Assembly (NCBI GenBank): GCA_028023455.1
Contig: JAQFVV010012397.1
Span: 4,108,888 to 4,172,887, forward strand
DNA length: 64,000 nucleotides
Direction: 5' to 3'
Origin: Epiperipatus broadwayi
Taxonomy: Eukaryota; Onychophora; Udeonychophora; Euonychophora; Peripatidae
The translations under genes and the position numbers were made by a program. The notes under the pieces are model-generated. The model saw nothing but the letters and a program-made list of their open reading frames with translations, ran no database searches and was not told where the DNA came from. This document shows, piece by piece, positions 1 through 10,323 of this stretch (the stretch's first letter is position 1; each line of letters begins with the position of its first letter).

Positions 1-550
1 CCGGGTATAATTTGTTTATTTTTAAATTTTCATGGTTTATAAAGTTCAATTAACAATGGATATATAGTGATATTCTTTCGTTTCAGTTTTTTTTTTTTTT
101 CCACATATATATCAAATTAAAACTTACAGTTTTGCCTTTTTACTGTCCAATAATTCTTTCTTTCCAAATGCTGAAAACGTTTTGCCAAAATACAATTTAA
201 ATTAACTATCTTGCCATCCTTAATGAATAAATAAACGAAAATCTCACGTATAATCTTCTCGATACATATTTTTAAACTTTCCAGCCATTAAAAGAACAAC
301 AACAACCAAAAAAAAAATAGCTGTTTGTTATTGTTGTTATGGTTACATTATAATCATCAGGTTTCCTCTCCCCCTTTCTATTTTACAACACTAGGTTATA
401 AAATAAGTTTTATTTTTTTATAAAACTTTCTCAATTGTTCTGTCAAATTTGTTATTTTAAAATATTAATAAAATTAAATTTAATAATAAATTTACGATTT
501 TGTTTTAAGCATTTCCAGTTCATTAATAATATAATTTTGATTCATACTGT
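1..550 (-). mobile_element. 3' LTR of Ty3/gypsy element, first part (window starts inside it)
   Basis: Direct repeat of 12,987-13,540, near-identical apart from scattered substitutions and short indels. Position 1 pairs with 12,987, so the LTR continues to the left of the window. The repeat breaks off exactly at the CTGT of 547-550 and resumes at 3,560, because a 3-kb element has inserted. It holds the usual AT-rich noncoding sequence and no supportable gene; the short reading frame over 435-617 is in the LTR and crosses the insertion edge. Confidence 0.75.
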
Positions 551-3500
551 TGTAACAATCAAGTTTGTACATTCATATAACAGAATTCAGAATCCAAGCA
601 AAAGAGACCAAAGCTGACCAGACTAGGACTGTGACATCCCAAGTCCGACCACACTTCAACTTGTAAGCCAGGATTCCAAGACTCAAGACCCTACGAATGA
701 CCACCTTGAAATTACACATAGTATACCTCTTTCCACACGGCCGACATAGGTCATGGACTCTGATAATTAAAAGAGAGGTTCTTAATTGACTAAAATATAT
801 CACTAATCTAATTTAACTTAATGCATAGTTTTCACATATATAGGCTGTAAATAATAATTAGAATTGGATTGAATTAGATCAATAATGAGACAGAGAATGA
901 AATACATTAAACTAATTATATATTTATTTACAACTCATATCTATATATCACTTATTTACAATAGCATTCAGCGTAGAATGTACGCAAACATTTGGTAATT
1001 CAAAATCATTTTACATAAGTAATCATTAAACTTCATAAAGGGATTTAACATGTGCCCATCTTATGAATTGTTTACAATTGATACATAATCAATCACTACG
1101 TTATGTCTATAAATCTATTTAAGCCAAATCCTATTATATTGGTCGCTGTTATGTAAATAATTATATTGAACTTTGATCATGAATTCCTTTACTAAAATAT
1201 ACAATATGACTTAATAAAGAGTGCATAAACCAGCTCAAGTAATGATCGATCGAACATGGCTTTCGAGAAAAAATTTCAGAATGCTGAAAGCGCTATGTTA
1301 CGGTGGGAGAGTTGGCAGAAATAAGATTTTACCAATGCGCTATGGCACAGGTAAACAATAATAGGAAAAGTCGCTCTGCGGATGGATGAAATAACTTCAG
1401 GGTTCTTGCGACATACGCCGGTACCCTGTAACCGATCACAATGCTGCGTTAAAAGGAACATTGTGTTCAGAAATGGCAGGGGACATACTTGCTAACCTGG
1501 CTTTGGCTCAGGCTTCTCTATTGCTCTACCCTATAAGAGAAGATGTGCTGGCAATGCCGTGGCTTCATCTTAAGATATGTATATTACATATAGCAGCAAA
1601 ACGAGAATAATTTTATAAAATATCACATCAGCCAAGCAAAGAATAGTATATTTCATACTATGAAATACGAGTTAATAGCATATTAGCTCTATCAAATTGG
1701 GACCAACTCTTGTGTAGCCTGGTAATAAATGTCTATGCTACAAAAGGGAATATTACTACATCTGTACTTTGACATGCTCAATCTATTAAGTTACTTATAG
1801 ATAATAAATATTTAAGGAGGCAAAGTATATTTCTATGGACTTAAGAATTTAAATGTCAAATATACTTATAAATACGATCAAGGCTAAATTTAATTCTAAA
1901 TAAAACTATAAGGTTAAGTTTTTAACTGGTTGATTAAAAGAGCCACATTTCACATATTAATCATTTAAATAATAAAAAAAAATAGGATTTTGAAACAGCG
2001 CAGAAAGTTGATGCTATAAAGAAATTACGCGAAGATTTTCAAATAATATCTTCTTAAAAAGATGAAATTAAGTGCCCACTGTTTCGATATATTGGCATAT
2101 AAAATATAATAAGCATTTAAAATAAGCAAAGAAATATAGACACAACTGCAGTGATATAACTTTAAATTAGCCACTTATAATGTACTTCAAATGAAAGGAA
2201 AATATAAATTAGTCATGATTATTTAAAATTTAACAACATGAAATTTTGATAGCAATTGACATATTTAAAATATTAAATGGATTTTAAGTTTTGATTACAT
2301 ATTAGTTTTATCATTATTTTAAAAGAAAGTTATCTAAAGTTAGCTAACTTATATAGATATTATTTACATTTACACAGAATTACACAGAGCTCTGCAGTTT
2401 GAAAAATAAAACGGTACCGGTATTATTTATCCGGACTGCAAGTTCTTGGCTGTTGGTTTGGTTTAGTTTGACTGGGCGGCATCATCTTTCCCATTATGTT
2501 AGGCTCATCTCTTCTATCGGCATGATGGTGGTTTAGGCATTTCGATGATAGAAACCCCATTTTCCCACGGAGTAACAGCAACAAGATGCCCGCTTTTAGC
2601 CAGACATGTTAAACATTAACAATTGTGAAGACTGGCTGCAATTCTCATTAACAATATGGCTGTCTATCCTTGTTAAAAATACAGAGTATTTATATGTTTT
2701 CCTTATCGGAATCTATTGCCTCAAGACTCACTAAACTCAGGAATTTAATTAAATATTTTTCAATTTATAATCCAGATCTTAGATAACCCATTTTAGAAAC
2801 ATTCCATAAGCTATTATTATAATTAAGATTTTTCGTTGCAAAAAAATTGTCCAATTTAGATTTTAAAATAAGTTAATCTTATCTAAGGAGATTTTAATTA
2901 GTAAATTTTGAACTAATTTTACTGTTTACAAATTCCACGTGTGGTCATTAATGACACTTGTTTACAACCAGAAATCTTTTTAATTACTTGACCAGCTTTT
3001 TATTTTTATCTTACATTTAATAGAAACTCTTCTTATTTAAAAACAACCTTTCAACATTTTTTTAAAACGCAAACCTTTTAACATATTTATTTAAAATAAT
3101 TTACAAACATATTTTGATATAGCTTTTAAATATATTTTTGAGAAACTTTTCCCTGAAATATATTTAAAACAAGAAATGTTTTAACAATTTTTAAAGACAT
3201 TTAATATTATTTTTAGATAATGGCTTTTACATATTTTAAATCATGTCTTTCTTCTATATAGCACAAATCATATATCAACATACGAAATTACAATATTAAA
3301 CAACAAAATGAATAATTTACTCTTAACTTAAATAATATAACGAACATTTTTAGAAATATTAAATCAATTTAGTATGCTATAATTTTCCTAATCCTATCTA
3401 ATTATAGCATTGGTTCACACGCAAATATATAATACTGTTTATACAGACATGAGCAAATTTTAGATTTATTAACATTTATATAGGTTTGAACTTAGCACAG

Positions 3501-3559
3501 ATGAGTGTGTCATTAGGTTTGATGGTGAAATGATAGGGGCTTGGAAAGTTATCGTTTCA
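551..3559. mobile_element. 3,009-bp TG...CA insertion, probable solo LTR
   Basis: The uninterrupted LTR copy reads straight through CTGT then tatatatcat at 13,537-13,550. In the left copy the CTGT occurs twice (547-550 and 3,560-3,563) and encloses 3,009 bp beginning TGTAAC and ending GTTTCA. TG...CA ends plus a 4-bp target duplication are typical of LTR-retroelement integration. Read on the minus strand the insert ends in TTGTTACA, like the TTACA 3' ends of the other LTRs here. I see no long ORF, no pair of internal LTRs, no primer-binding site and no pol remnant, so a recombined solo LTR is the simplest reading. Two less AT-rich patches (about 1,250-1,570 and 2,400-2,620) are unlike the rest and I cannot identify them. 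A non-autonomous element of another kind is the alternative. Confidence 0.7.
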
Positions 3560-3688
3560 CTGTTATATATCATCAATTTGTGAATTCATTAGATGTATTA
3601 CTTTTATAAATCAACACATCCATGTATATATTTATGTTTAATGCTTATTTTGATAAGGATAGGTATGAGAATTATAGCGATCCTTACA
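3560..3688 (-). mobile_element. 3' LTR of Ty3/gypsy element, second part with inner edge
   Basis: Continues the LTR after the insertion and matches 13,537-13,665. The inner edge is placed at 3,688 because the minus strand there reads TGTAAGGATCGC directly after a GGGGGAAT polypurine tract. The matching outer edge of the other LTR (13,665) has TA in place of TG, a point change after insertion. Confidence 0.78.
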
Positions 3689-3696
3689 ATTCCCCC
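3689..3696 (-). other. polypurine tract of the Ty3/gypsy element
   Basis: Minus strand GGGGGAAT abuts the TG of the 3' LTR. In Ty3/gypsy elements a purine run at this place primes plus-strand DNA synthesis. Position and sequence fit the family exactly. Confidence 0.75.
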
Positions 3697-4463
3697 AATC
3701 CAAAAAGGTTAAAAGTTTAATCCTTTTAAACTTTTGACATTTACTAGAATAAAAAAAAATTACATTCAATGTCCCATCACCATAGTGGGTTATTTTCTTT
3801 TTCATATAATAAAATATTATCTATAATTATCTATCTCTTTCTTCCTGTCAGGTGGTTTGCTAAATTACCATTTTATGTCCATACTAGATTTGACCTCTTT
3901 TAACCCTCATATTCAGTAATTCATTTTACTTTCTCTATTTAATTTCTAATTAAATAGTACTGTCTATCCTACAATTGTATTATGATGGATTAAAACAGAA
4001 TCTGACCAGTTCCATACTCCTATTTAGGCAGCATAAAAACTTGTCTCGTCGGCTTCTTGTCTTGCTCCACAGAGTTAGAAGATCCTAGAATAACCACACA
4101 GAATATGGAGTGTTCATATACATATAAAGTAAGATACACCCTCATATCTCAGTCAGTTCTGAAAGTAGCCGATACATGCTTAATTCTGCAGTTGGACGTA
4201 GTCTCACCACAAAATGCCTTTTCCATTTTCACTAGTTTCGATGTTATCTCCTTTCAAACAACATATAAATGGTAATTATGAGTGCCCTCAAAAATCCACT
4301 TTCCACTCCTTTCATACCCAACCTGCACTGATTTCCTCTATATTTCTTTCCTAACTAAAAACATGGTTTCAGACTTCTAGGATTGTAAGTCCCTTTTATT
4401 TCTTCATTGATATTCAACCAAAATTCATTAGAATTAGCTTGTTTAAAAATAACAAATGGACCA
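3697..4463 (-). mobile_element. 3' internal region of Ty3 element, end of pol and untranslated tail
   Basis: Lies between the integrase C-terminal coding remnant and the polypurine tract. The first part (4,400-4,463 on the minus strand) continues the integrase C-terminal region out of frame. Beyond that I see no envelope-like ORF, no membrane segment and no recognised motif. Confidence 0.5.
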
Positions 4464-4811
4464 TCATATTTGGGAAAAAAATTTATGATACTTATATTTG
4501 GTCAGTTTACTAACAGGCTGCACCTTCACAAAAACTCTATCCCCTACTTCAAATTTATGTACCTTCCTCCTCCTATTTTTATTATTCCTTAAACGCACTT
4601 GCTGTGCTAGACGCTGTTGCACTAAGAAAATATTGGCTTCCTCCTCATGTAGGTTCAGTACAATGGTGGGTTTGTATTTTTTAAATAAAAGTGGTATAAG
4701 TTTATTGAAACGAAGTTCACTGGGTGTGAATCCAGTAGATTCATTCACACTCCAATTTATGTAATTTGATACTTTCTCAGTGTGTTTTACCCAACCTCTG
4801 TGCTCATCCAC
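4464..4811 (-). pseudogene. Ty3/gypsy integrase, C-terminal part (broken)
   Basis: Minus-strand reading frame of 115 codons. It holds the post-catalytic integrase segment: YINWSVNESTGFTPSEL near residue 20, matching the family pattern of a conserved N-x(4)-GxTPxEL, then a basic stretch and VGDRVFVKVQP near residue 95, the usual GDxVxV core of the integrase C-terminal domain. The frame opens on a methionine only by chance. Upstream, at about 4,812-4,877, a different frame reads ELGRLFR, the helix following the catalytic glutamate, so at least one frameshift separates this part from the core. The end runs into noncoding sequence without a chromodomain that I can recognise. Confidence 0.75.
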
Positions 4812-4877
4812 TAGGTAAGTCTAAACAGACGTCCAAGCTCCCACATTATGCATTTGTAAGGATTGGACTGTGGATTT

Positions 4878-5340
4878 CTAATAGATGTGAGCACGTTTGA
4901 TCTTCAGCTTTTCCACCCAACCTTTCCATTGCTTAGATAAGAAAGGAGTACCATGGTCAGTTAGTATGACCTTTGGCTTCCTTATCTTAAGAAATTGCAA
5001 GGTGTCTAATGCCTTGATGGTATATCTAGCATTAGCTTGAGGTATAGGGTATGCAGAGACATATTTTGAAAAAGAGATCATACATAACCAACAAGTACTT
5101 TTGCCTGTTGAACAGAGGCAAAGGTCCGTAGTAGTCAATTGCCAAGATTTCATTATGTCTATTTGGAATGATGGACTTTGACATTTCACTGTAGATTTGG
5201 TTGACCGGCTTGGCTCTAAGGCACACTATACAACCTCAAATTACCTTCAGGATGTCTTTGTACATACCTGGCCAACAAACCCAATTTTTGATGTATGCTC
5301 TGTTTTCCAAGCACCATAGTGTCCATACAAACAGTGAATA
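4878..5340 (-). pseudogene. Ty3/gypsy integrase, zinc-binding and catalytic core (broken)
   Basis: Would insert element cDNA into the host chromosome. On the minus strand HCLYGH (5,319-5,336) and CIVC (5,221-5,232) form the HHCC zinc-binding module, but they lie in different frames with a stop between them. The core follows: ILAIDYYGPL carries the first catalytic aspartate and ILTDHGTPF the second. The two aspartate blocks also lie in two overlapping frames (5,032-5,226 and 4,878-5,189), so a frameshift falls inside the core. The third acidic residue is not readable in frame. Order, spacing and motifs are standard for Ty3/gypsy. The gene is dead in this copy. Confidence 0.8.
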
Positions 5341-5518
5341 TACATGATTAGTGGGATGTGCAATACTTCCGGTACTACTACCCTTCCACTCTTCTGTATT
5401 TTCATCAAAATAATAATACTTGATCCTTTAATTGGTATAAAGTAAGATTTTCATGTGTGTTCAAAACCTCTTCATTTTTCAAACTTCTCATAATAGGACC
5501 TAGTCTCTGATCCATAAG
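5341..5518 (-). pseudogene. pol linker between RNase H and integrase, decayed
   Basis: Falls between the RNase H remnant and the integrase zinc module of the same pol. No frame stays open and no motif is readable. Kept as pol because spacing to both neighbours is normal for the family. Confidence 0.5.
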
Positions 5519-6175
5519 TTATAACTCAGGTAACATTTCCAATCCATCCCCTACATTGCTATCAATGCTTGCCTTGATATTTGCAATGTATGCTTTCTCT
5601 ATTGATAGATGGTTCTGTTCCAACTCACATGGATTCCGATTGAGTGCATCATCTACGACATTCTCGGATCCTTTACAGTACTGTATGGTGTAGTTAAATT
5701 CCTGTAACAGCAAACTCCACCTAATAAGGTGAGCATTTGTTAAATAGCTGTGATTTAGGAATTGGAGGCTTTTATGATCTGTGATCACAATTACCTCTGA
5801 TCCGAGAAGTAGTTGTCAGAACTTTTGAAAAGCCCATACTATTGCTAATGCCTCCTTCTCTGTCACAGTATAATTAATTTCAGGTTCTTTCAAGAGTTAG
5901 CTTATAAAAAAGAGGACATCTGGACATCCGTTTGCCTGTATTTGAGATAATGTTACCCCCAATCCATAACCGCTGCTATCTGTTTGGACTACAAAGGGTT
6001 TGTCAAAATTAGGGAAGGCCAGCATAACCTGTTCCAAAAACCCTGCTTTGATTTTCTCAAAAGCACTATCCTGCTCCTCAGTCCACTTCCATTTTTCTTC
6101 CTTTTGTATTAGTTTCAATAATGGTTCCGTATTTTTAGAAAAATTACGGTAAAAGCGATGGTAAAAATTACACAA
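5519..6175 (-). pseudogene. Ty3/gypsy RNase H domain (broken)
   Basis: RNase H degrades the RNA strand of the RNA-DNA hybrid made by reverse transcription. Two minus-strand frames carry it. 5,897-6,175 begins with NFYHRF and a stretch rich in K, W and E, and ends with VVQTDSSGYGLG, where the aspartate of the TDSS motif is the first catalytic acid. 5,519-5,788 carries ITDHKSLQFL, the aspartate-containing block that in this family precedes the conserved RW, and IRWSLLLQEF with that RW. About 110 bp and at least one frame change separate the two. The sequence then runs on toward integrase. Frameshifted and not functional. Confidence 0.8.
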
Positions 6176-6177
6176 CC

Positions 6178-6669
6178 CTAGAAATGAACATATTTGTTTT
6201 TTATTAACAGTTTTTTATTAACAGGCCTAGGAGAGTTTTGAATTGCACTAATTTTGTCTAGGTGAGGCTTTATTCCATTACAACTCATAATATGGCCTAA
6301 AAATACCACCTGGTTAGAAACTAATGTACTTTTTTTAAAATTAATCTTAATCCCTTTTTGGAAACATTCCTGAAAAAACACAATCAAATGTTGAAGATGT
6401 TCTTCAACTGATGTGGATGCAATGATTACATCATCTACACATATAGTCATAATTCGCTTTACCTCAGGAGATAGGATTCCAACCAGGCATTGGATCAGAG
6501 TGGCTCCACTATTTATCAATCCAAATGGCATCCTATTAAACTGGTATGTGTAACCCTTATACCTAAAGGCAGTGTATTGACGATCGTCCAGGTGAAGCTC
6601 GATCTGCCAATAACTTGAGGTTAGATCAAAGATGGAAAACACCTTCTTATTTTCAAATCTTACAAACAA
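6178..6669 (-). pseudogene. Ty3/gypsy reverse transcriptase palm and fingers (broken)
   Basis: Minus-strand frame of 163 codons with the reverse transcriptase blocks in order: FDLTSSYWQI with catalytic Asp15, YQFNRMPFGLINSG (residues 42-54), and CVDD at residues 77-80, followed by FLGHIMSCNGI near residue 123. The usual Ty3 motif is Y or F before VDD; here it is cysteine, so the metal-binding aspartates are kept but the residue before them is unusual. Both ends are cut: the fingers lie in another frame (6,670-7,175) and RNase H in another (below 6,175). This is the best-preserved domain of the element and fixes its family. Confidence 0.88.
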
Positions 6670-7175
6670 GTCATGTATGGTGGTGGAATGTTCCTGTCAG
6701 GAACAGTAATCTTGTTTAGTTGCCGGGCATCCAAACAAAATCTCATCGACCCACCTTTCTTCTTCACCGTTACGATTGGATTACAATACGGTGAAGAACA
6801 TTTGGAAATAATTCCCCACTCTAACATTTTGCTAAGTTGTTTTGAAATTTCCTGCCTACACTAGTAAGGTATTGGATATGATCTCGATTGAAATGGCTGC
6901 TCTGTCATCAATTTCATTTTTTGCTGGAAACCCTCGATAACTCCTGGAATTTCTGAAAAAATGGGATTGAATTGATAAATTAGAGAATGTAACTCATTCA
7001 CATTCTTGCCTTCAAGTAGATTTGATTCTGCAAGTTTAGTATCAACCAATGATTCTGGTATACTAGATAAAACACAATTTACCTCAGAAACACCATACCT
7101 TGTAGGTAATGTCATTTCTAAGGTATCTTCATTTATTTTTATAATCCTATTTGAGAAATCAACAATTATCTTCAT
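6670..7175 (-). pseudogene. Ty3 protease-RT connector and RT N-terminal fingers (broken)
   Basis: The minus-strand frame 6,861-7,175 reads YQFNPIFSEIPGVIEG then PFQSRSYPIP near its end, the family pattern that introduces the reverse transcriptase (an IF...PG block, then a proline-rich PxxxRxYPxP). 6,670-6,860 should carry the first RT motifs but no minus frame is open. A perfect 43-bp tandem duplication just upstream (7,124-7,209) breaks continuity with the protease. Confidence 0.7.
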
Positions 7176-7209
7176 TTATTTTTATAATCCTATTTGAGAA
7201 ATCAACAAT
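7124..7209. repeat. perfect 43-bp tandem duplication inside pol
   Basis: 7,124-7,166 and 7,167-7,209 are identical, each starting TATCTTCATTTA and ending ATCAACAAT. 43 is not a multiple of three, so the duplication itself shifts the frame between protease and reverse transcriptase. With no difference between copies it should be among the younger lesions of the element. Confidence 0.95.
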
Positions 7210-7283
7210 ACAAGAGTTCATGTGCAAGAAGTATGCCCCTAAGATTACATCATGAATTAATCCATTTAGTATTAAAAAACATG

Positions 7284-7565
7284 CTAGAGTGTATTTTGAT
7301 TAAACTTGATCTCTACCCAGATCTGTTTTTGTTCCAACTTTGCCTTCCTACTATTGGACATTGTCACTTGCATAGACTTTAAAGGTAACATCTTAATTGT
7401 CTGATTTTTACTCAGTATCCTTTTATAAAATTGATCAGAAATGACTGAAATTTGACTTCCTGAGTCCAATAGTGCTTTAACTGGCAAATTTTCACACAGC
7501 ACTTCTATCATAGGGCAACTTTGTTGAGCATAATTTGGCACTCCATCCTCCCATGAATATGTCAT
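7284..7565 (-). pseudogene. Ty3/gypsy aspartic protease (retropepsin), broken
   Basis: Cleaves the Gag-Pol polyprotein. The 93-codon minus-strand frame has VKALLDSGSQISVISDQFY near residue 30, with the DSG triad that supplies one catalytic aspartate per monomer of the dimeric enzyme. The usual ILG flap-end motif is not obvious. It lies directly between Gag and the RT connector, as in other Ty3 elements. The domain may be largely intact but has no continuous polyprotein around it. Confidence 0.8.
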
Positions 7566-7659
7566 ATTGGTGATCTCCCACTTTGTTAAAAGTCATTTGT
7601 TTCTCAGAATATTTATGGTTTCTTGAGGTGAAAAATTAGGCCTCAAGTACCTCTTTAGT

Positions 7660-7952
7660 TTGATTTTTTTTAAAATCTGGGGTGCAGACTGTGCAGACTT
7701 ACTGCATCTTAGTTTTGGAGATCCTCCTGAACTCAGTGATGAGTCTCTTGTGGATTTGCTCTTGTTTGGTCATGTGCACTTCAAAGACCATAACTGTGAT
7801 GCATTGGTTGGCGGTATCCTCTCCTTTCGAAGATTTGTATAAGTGTTATCCTTCCTTTTCCAATAGAAGATAGCATTAACTGAAAGCTCATCCTTTCTTT
7901 TTTCTGGACCTTGTGTAGATAAATTGGTATTATTTAAATCTATACTGGCCAA
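7660..7952 (-). pseudogene. Gag nucleocapsid remnant
   Basis: Minus-strand frame 7,770-7,952 is basic (EKRKDEL, YWKRKDNTY) and sits where the Gag zinc knuckle belongs, between capsid and protease. Only vestiges of a CCHC pattern can be seen; the cysteines expected before the basic stretch are absent in this frame. A second basic frame follows toward 7,660. Confidence 0.45.
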
Positions 7953-8094
7953 AAGTTCAGCAACTTGTTCTATGTTTCTTGACTAGTACATAGAAGGAAT
8001 TGCTCTATCCGCAAAGGCAAGTTTCTTTAACTATCCGAATGATTTCCGATTCAGTGAGATGATATGTATCCAGTGTGCACAATTTGGTGACCTG

Positions 8095-8397
8095 TCATTG
8101 AAAGAACTTCACAAATGTTTCCCCAGGCATTGGCTTGTATCTTTCCTGGAGTATATGGTATAGAATAGCTTCTTGTCTATCCCAATTCCAGAAATTATGC
8201 ACCAATAAAGTTTGATATTCCTCAAATGTGGATGGGGTTTGATACAGTGATTCCCACCACATTAATGCCTCACCCTGGAGGTGACTATAAGCAATAATAA
8301 CTCTTTCAGCTTCTGATAAACCTCTGTTAACTGAAAAATATAATTCTAAACTTCGAAGATGTTCTGTTAGTGCTTCGTTCGAAAAGCCTTTAAACAC
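8095..8397 (-). pseudogene. Gag capsid domain (retrotransposon gag type), broken
   Basis: Structural protein of the intracellular retrotransposon particle. The 100-codon minus frame reads LRSLELYFSVN, then SHLQGEALMWWESL and FEEYQTLLVHNFW. This is the conserved retrotransposon-Gag pattern: an AxxWWxxL helix followed by F.EF...F. The frame then runs into PGETFVKFFQ. Stops separate it from the coiled-coil half upstream and from the nucleocapsid downstream. Confidence 0.72.
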
Positions 8398-8399
8398 TT

Positions 8400-9898
8400 T
8401 TAAGTTTCATGAACTGGTTTATCGCATTTATCTGTGAAGTGATCCCTTGAGTTTTTATTCTCTTCTTGAGAATCCCTACAGTTCTTTATCTGATAGGGTT
8501 CATCAACCATCTGCTCATCATTGGTTTGTTTCTCAGTTAGGCACGGGTAAAGTAAATTCGCCTCTACCTTGGTAAATGTTTTAGAAGCAACTATACTCTC
8601 CCCATACTGATCTTGAGTTCCTAGTTCATCCCTTGAGGTCTGACTCATGAGAACTCTATTATTTGGTCTCTTTCAACTCCCATAAATTCCTTCATTTCCT
8701 TTCACAGCTTGCCTAGCTGACTTTCCATCCAACTGGCACATCTGGATGTCCCCAGATTGTGATTTCCATTGTAGAATCTCATTTAAAGAATTCAACCTCT
8801 CATGTGTTTCATTAGTAGACTCAATTAACTTCTGAAGGGTGGTCTTCCCAATCATTGTATCAGTCTCCATGGAAGCTACCTTATCCCCTAACTGAGCTAA
8901 ACAATGGGTAATAGATCCAAGAGTCTCTTCACAGCCTTAGTTTTCAACATTGTGGGTTGTGGAAAGATTGTTCAGCTTTGCTTGGACCATCTCAAGCTCA
9001 GCTCGTAATTCTTCCCTAAAAGTGTTCTGCTTACTCCACACCTCTTTATTCATGACCTCTTGAGTCTGATAAACTTGTTTGATCTCTCTGTCAATATGAA
9101 CAGTAATATGTTCAGCAAATTTGTTGACATGCTCTTGACACTTTGTACTTTCTTTTTCAACCTTGTGCTTTACTTCATCATTATCAGTTTGTACCTTTCC
9201 CATATCTTGGAGCAACTGTCCTACTCTATTGGATAGATGGGTGTCGACGTCCTGAATCCTCACCTCCAATTTCTCTTCAATTCCGACTAATCCTTTCCTC
9301 ATGCCTTCTTGGAATTGAGATATATTTCGTTTTAAACCTACCTCAACTTGGGTGACATTGGCTCTTTTGCCATATTGTCCAACCTACTGTTTAAATCATT
9401 AATTCGTCTATACATCTCATTTTCCATATTGGTCATATTTGACTCTAACTTCAATTCCATGTTGGCCATATTTGATTCTAATTTAGACTCGAATCTTGTT
9501 TCCATGTTAGCCATATTTGTTACCATGCTAGCCATATTTGTTTCCATGTTAGCCATATTTGTTCCCAGAGCAGTCATCTTCAGCATCATCTCCTGCAGGA
9601 TTTGTACTGTGATGGATTCATTTTCATTAGATGGCATTAATTGATCCCCTAGCATAGGAATCACATTTTGGTGAGGGGTCTCTGGGATTTGAACTATTGT
9701 TTGGTTCTCTTCTAATGATTGAATATGTTGCTGCATTTCTTCTGCAGGTTCCTTAAATGCTTGTTGGCACACCAACCTTTCTTCTATACTTGTGCCTGTA
9801 TCTAAATTTTCACCCTTTTGAATTACTTGTGTGTCATCAACTCTTTCATCCATTTTTAAAATGATCTGGCCACTTTTTAATAGCATAAAGGCAGACAT
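8400..9898 (-). pseudogene. Gag N-terminal coiled-coil region, broken into several frames
   Basis: Three to four minus-strand frames (9,338-9,898; 8,937-9,302; 8,673-8,870; 8,400-8,648) succeed each other with the same composition. The first has a run of NMANMETNMASM-type heptads near residues 110-160, and the second (121 codons) is a further long predicted coiled coil. This length of coiled coil ahead of a Gag capsid is uncommon, although long N-terminal extensions are known in some Ty3 lineages. The start codon is probably at 9,898, just after the leader. At least three breaks show the gene is dead. Confidence 0.6.
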
Positions 9899-10323
9899 GT
9901 CAATGTAATCCTTATGAGACAGAATATTTGCTTATTTATTGCTTCTACAAAATAACTATATTTTTTTATAATATGGATATTCATTGTGGGGTCTCGGCTT
10001 CCCCTTCTGGTTCTCTAAAACGATGAAATACCCCCCCCCCCCCAAAAAAAATTTAAACTACCATCACTTTTACACTTACTCATTCCCAATCTACTTCTAA
10101 CTACAAATCGGTTCAACTATTATATCACTACTTCACAACCTATAACATTGATGTTAACTCTCTGATTACTCACATTTGTCTAATGACTAGATTTCCTTTC
10201 AATATATATATAAGCTAAATACCTGTTCAGGCCCCCAAAAAGTTGCATGCCATAAATGTAAAAGCAGTCTACAGGGTGTGAGATTTAATTAATCAAAGCC
10301 CCAAATGTTTGGGCCACCAAAAA
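9899..10323 (-). mobile_element. Ty3 leader with primer-binding site next to the LTR
   Basis: Noncoding leader between LTR and Gag. 10,299-10,319 on the minus strand starts TGGTGGCCCAAACATTTGGG a few bases after the LTR end (...CCGTTACA), the correct place and start (TGG pairs with the tRNA 3' CCA) for a primer-binding site; I cannot name the tRNA. The C-then-A homopolymer at about 10,031-10,050 is a probable length-variable or error-prone site. A similar leader and junction is found at 41,850-41,920. Confidence 0.55.

Noticed and set aside
1250-1570. Possible exon or CpG-type promoter, because this patch is less AT-rich than its surroundings
   Set aside because: It lies inside the 3-kb insertion, no long frame is open and no splice-bounded coding motif was recognised; kept only as an oddity of that insertion.
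4498-4764. Plus-strand ORFs over the Ty3 pol and gag region (also at 6,673, 7,006, 7,660, 9,143 and 9,348)
   Set aside because: Antisense of the recognised minus-strand pol and gag remnants.
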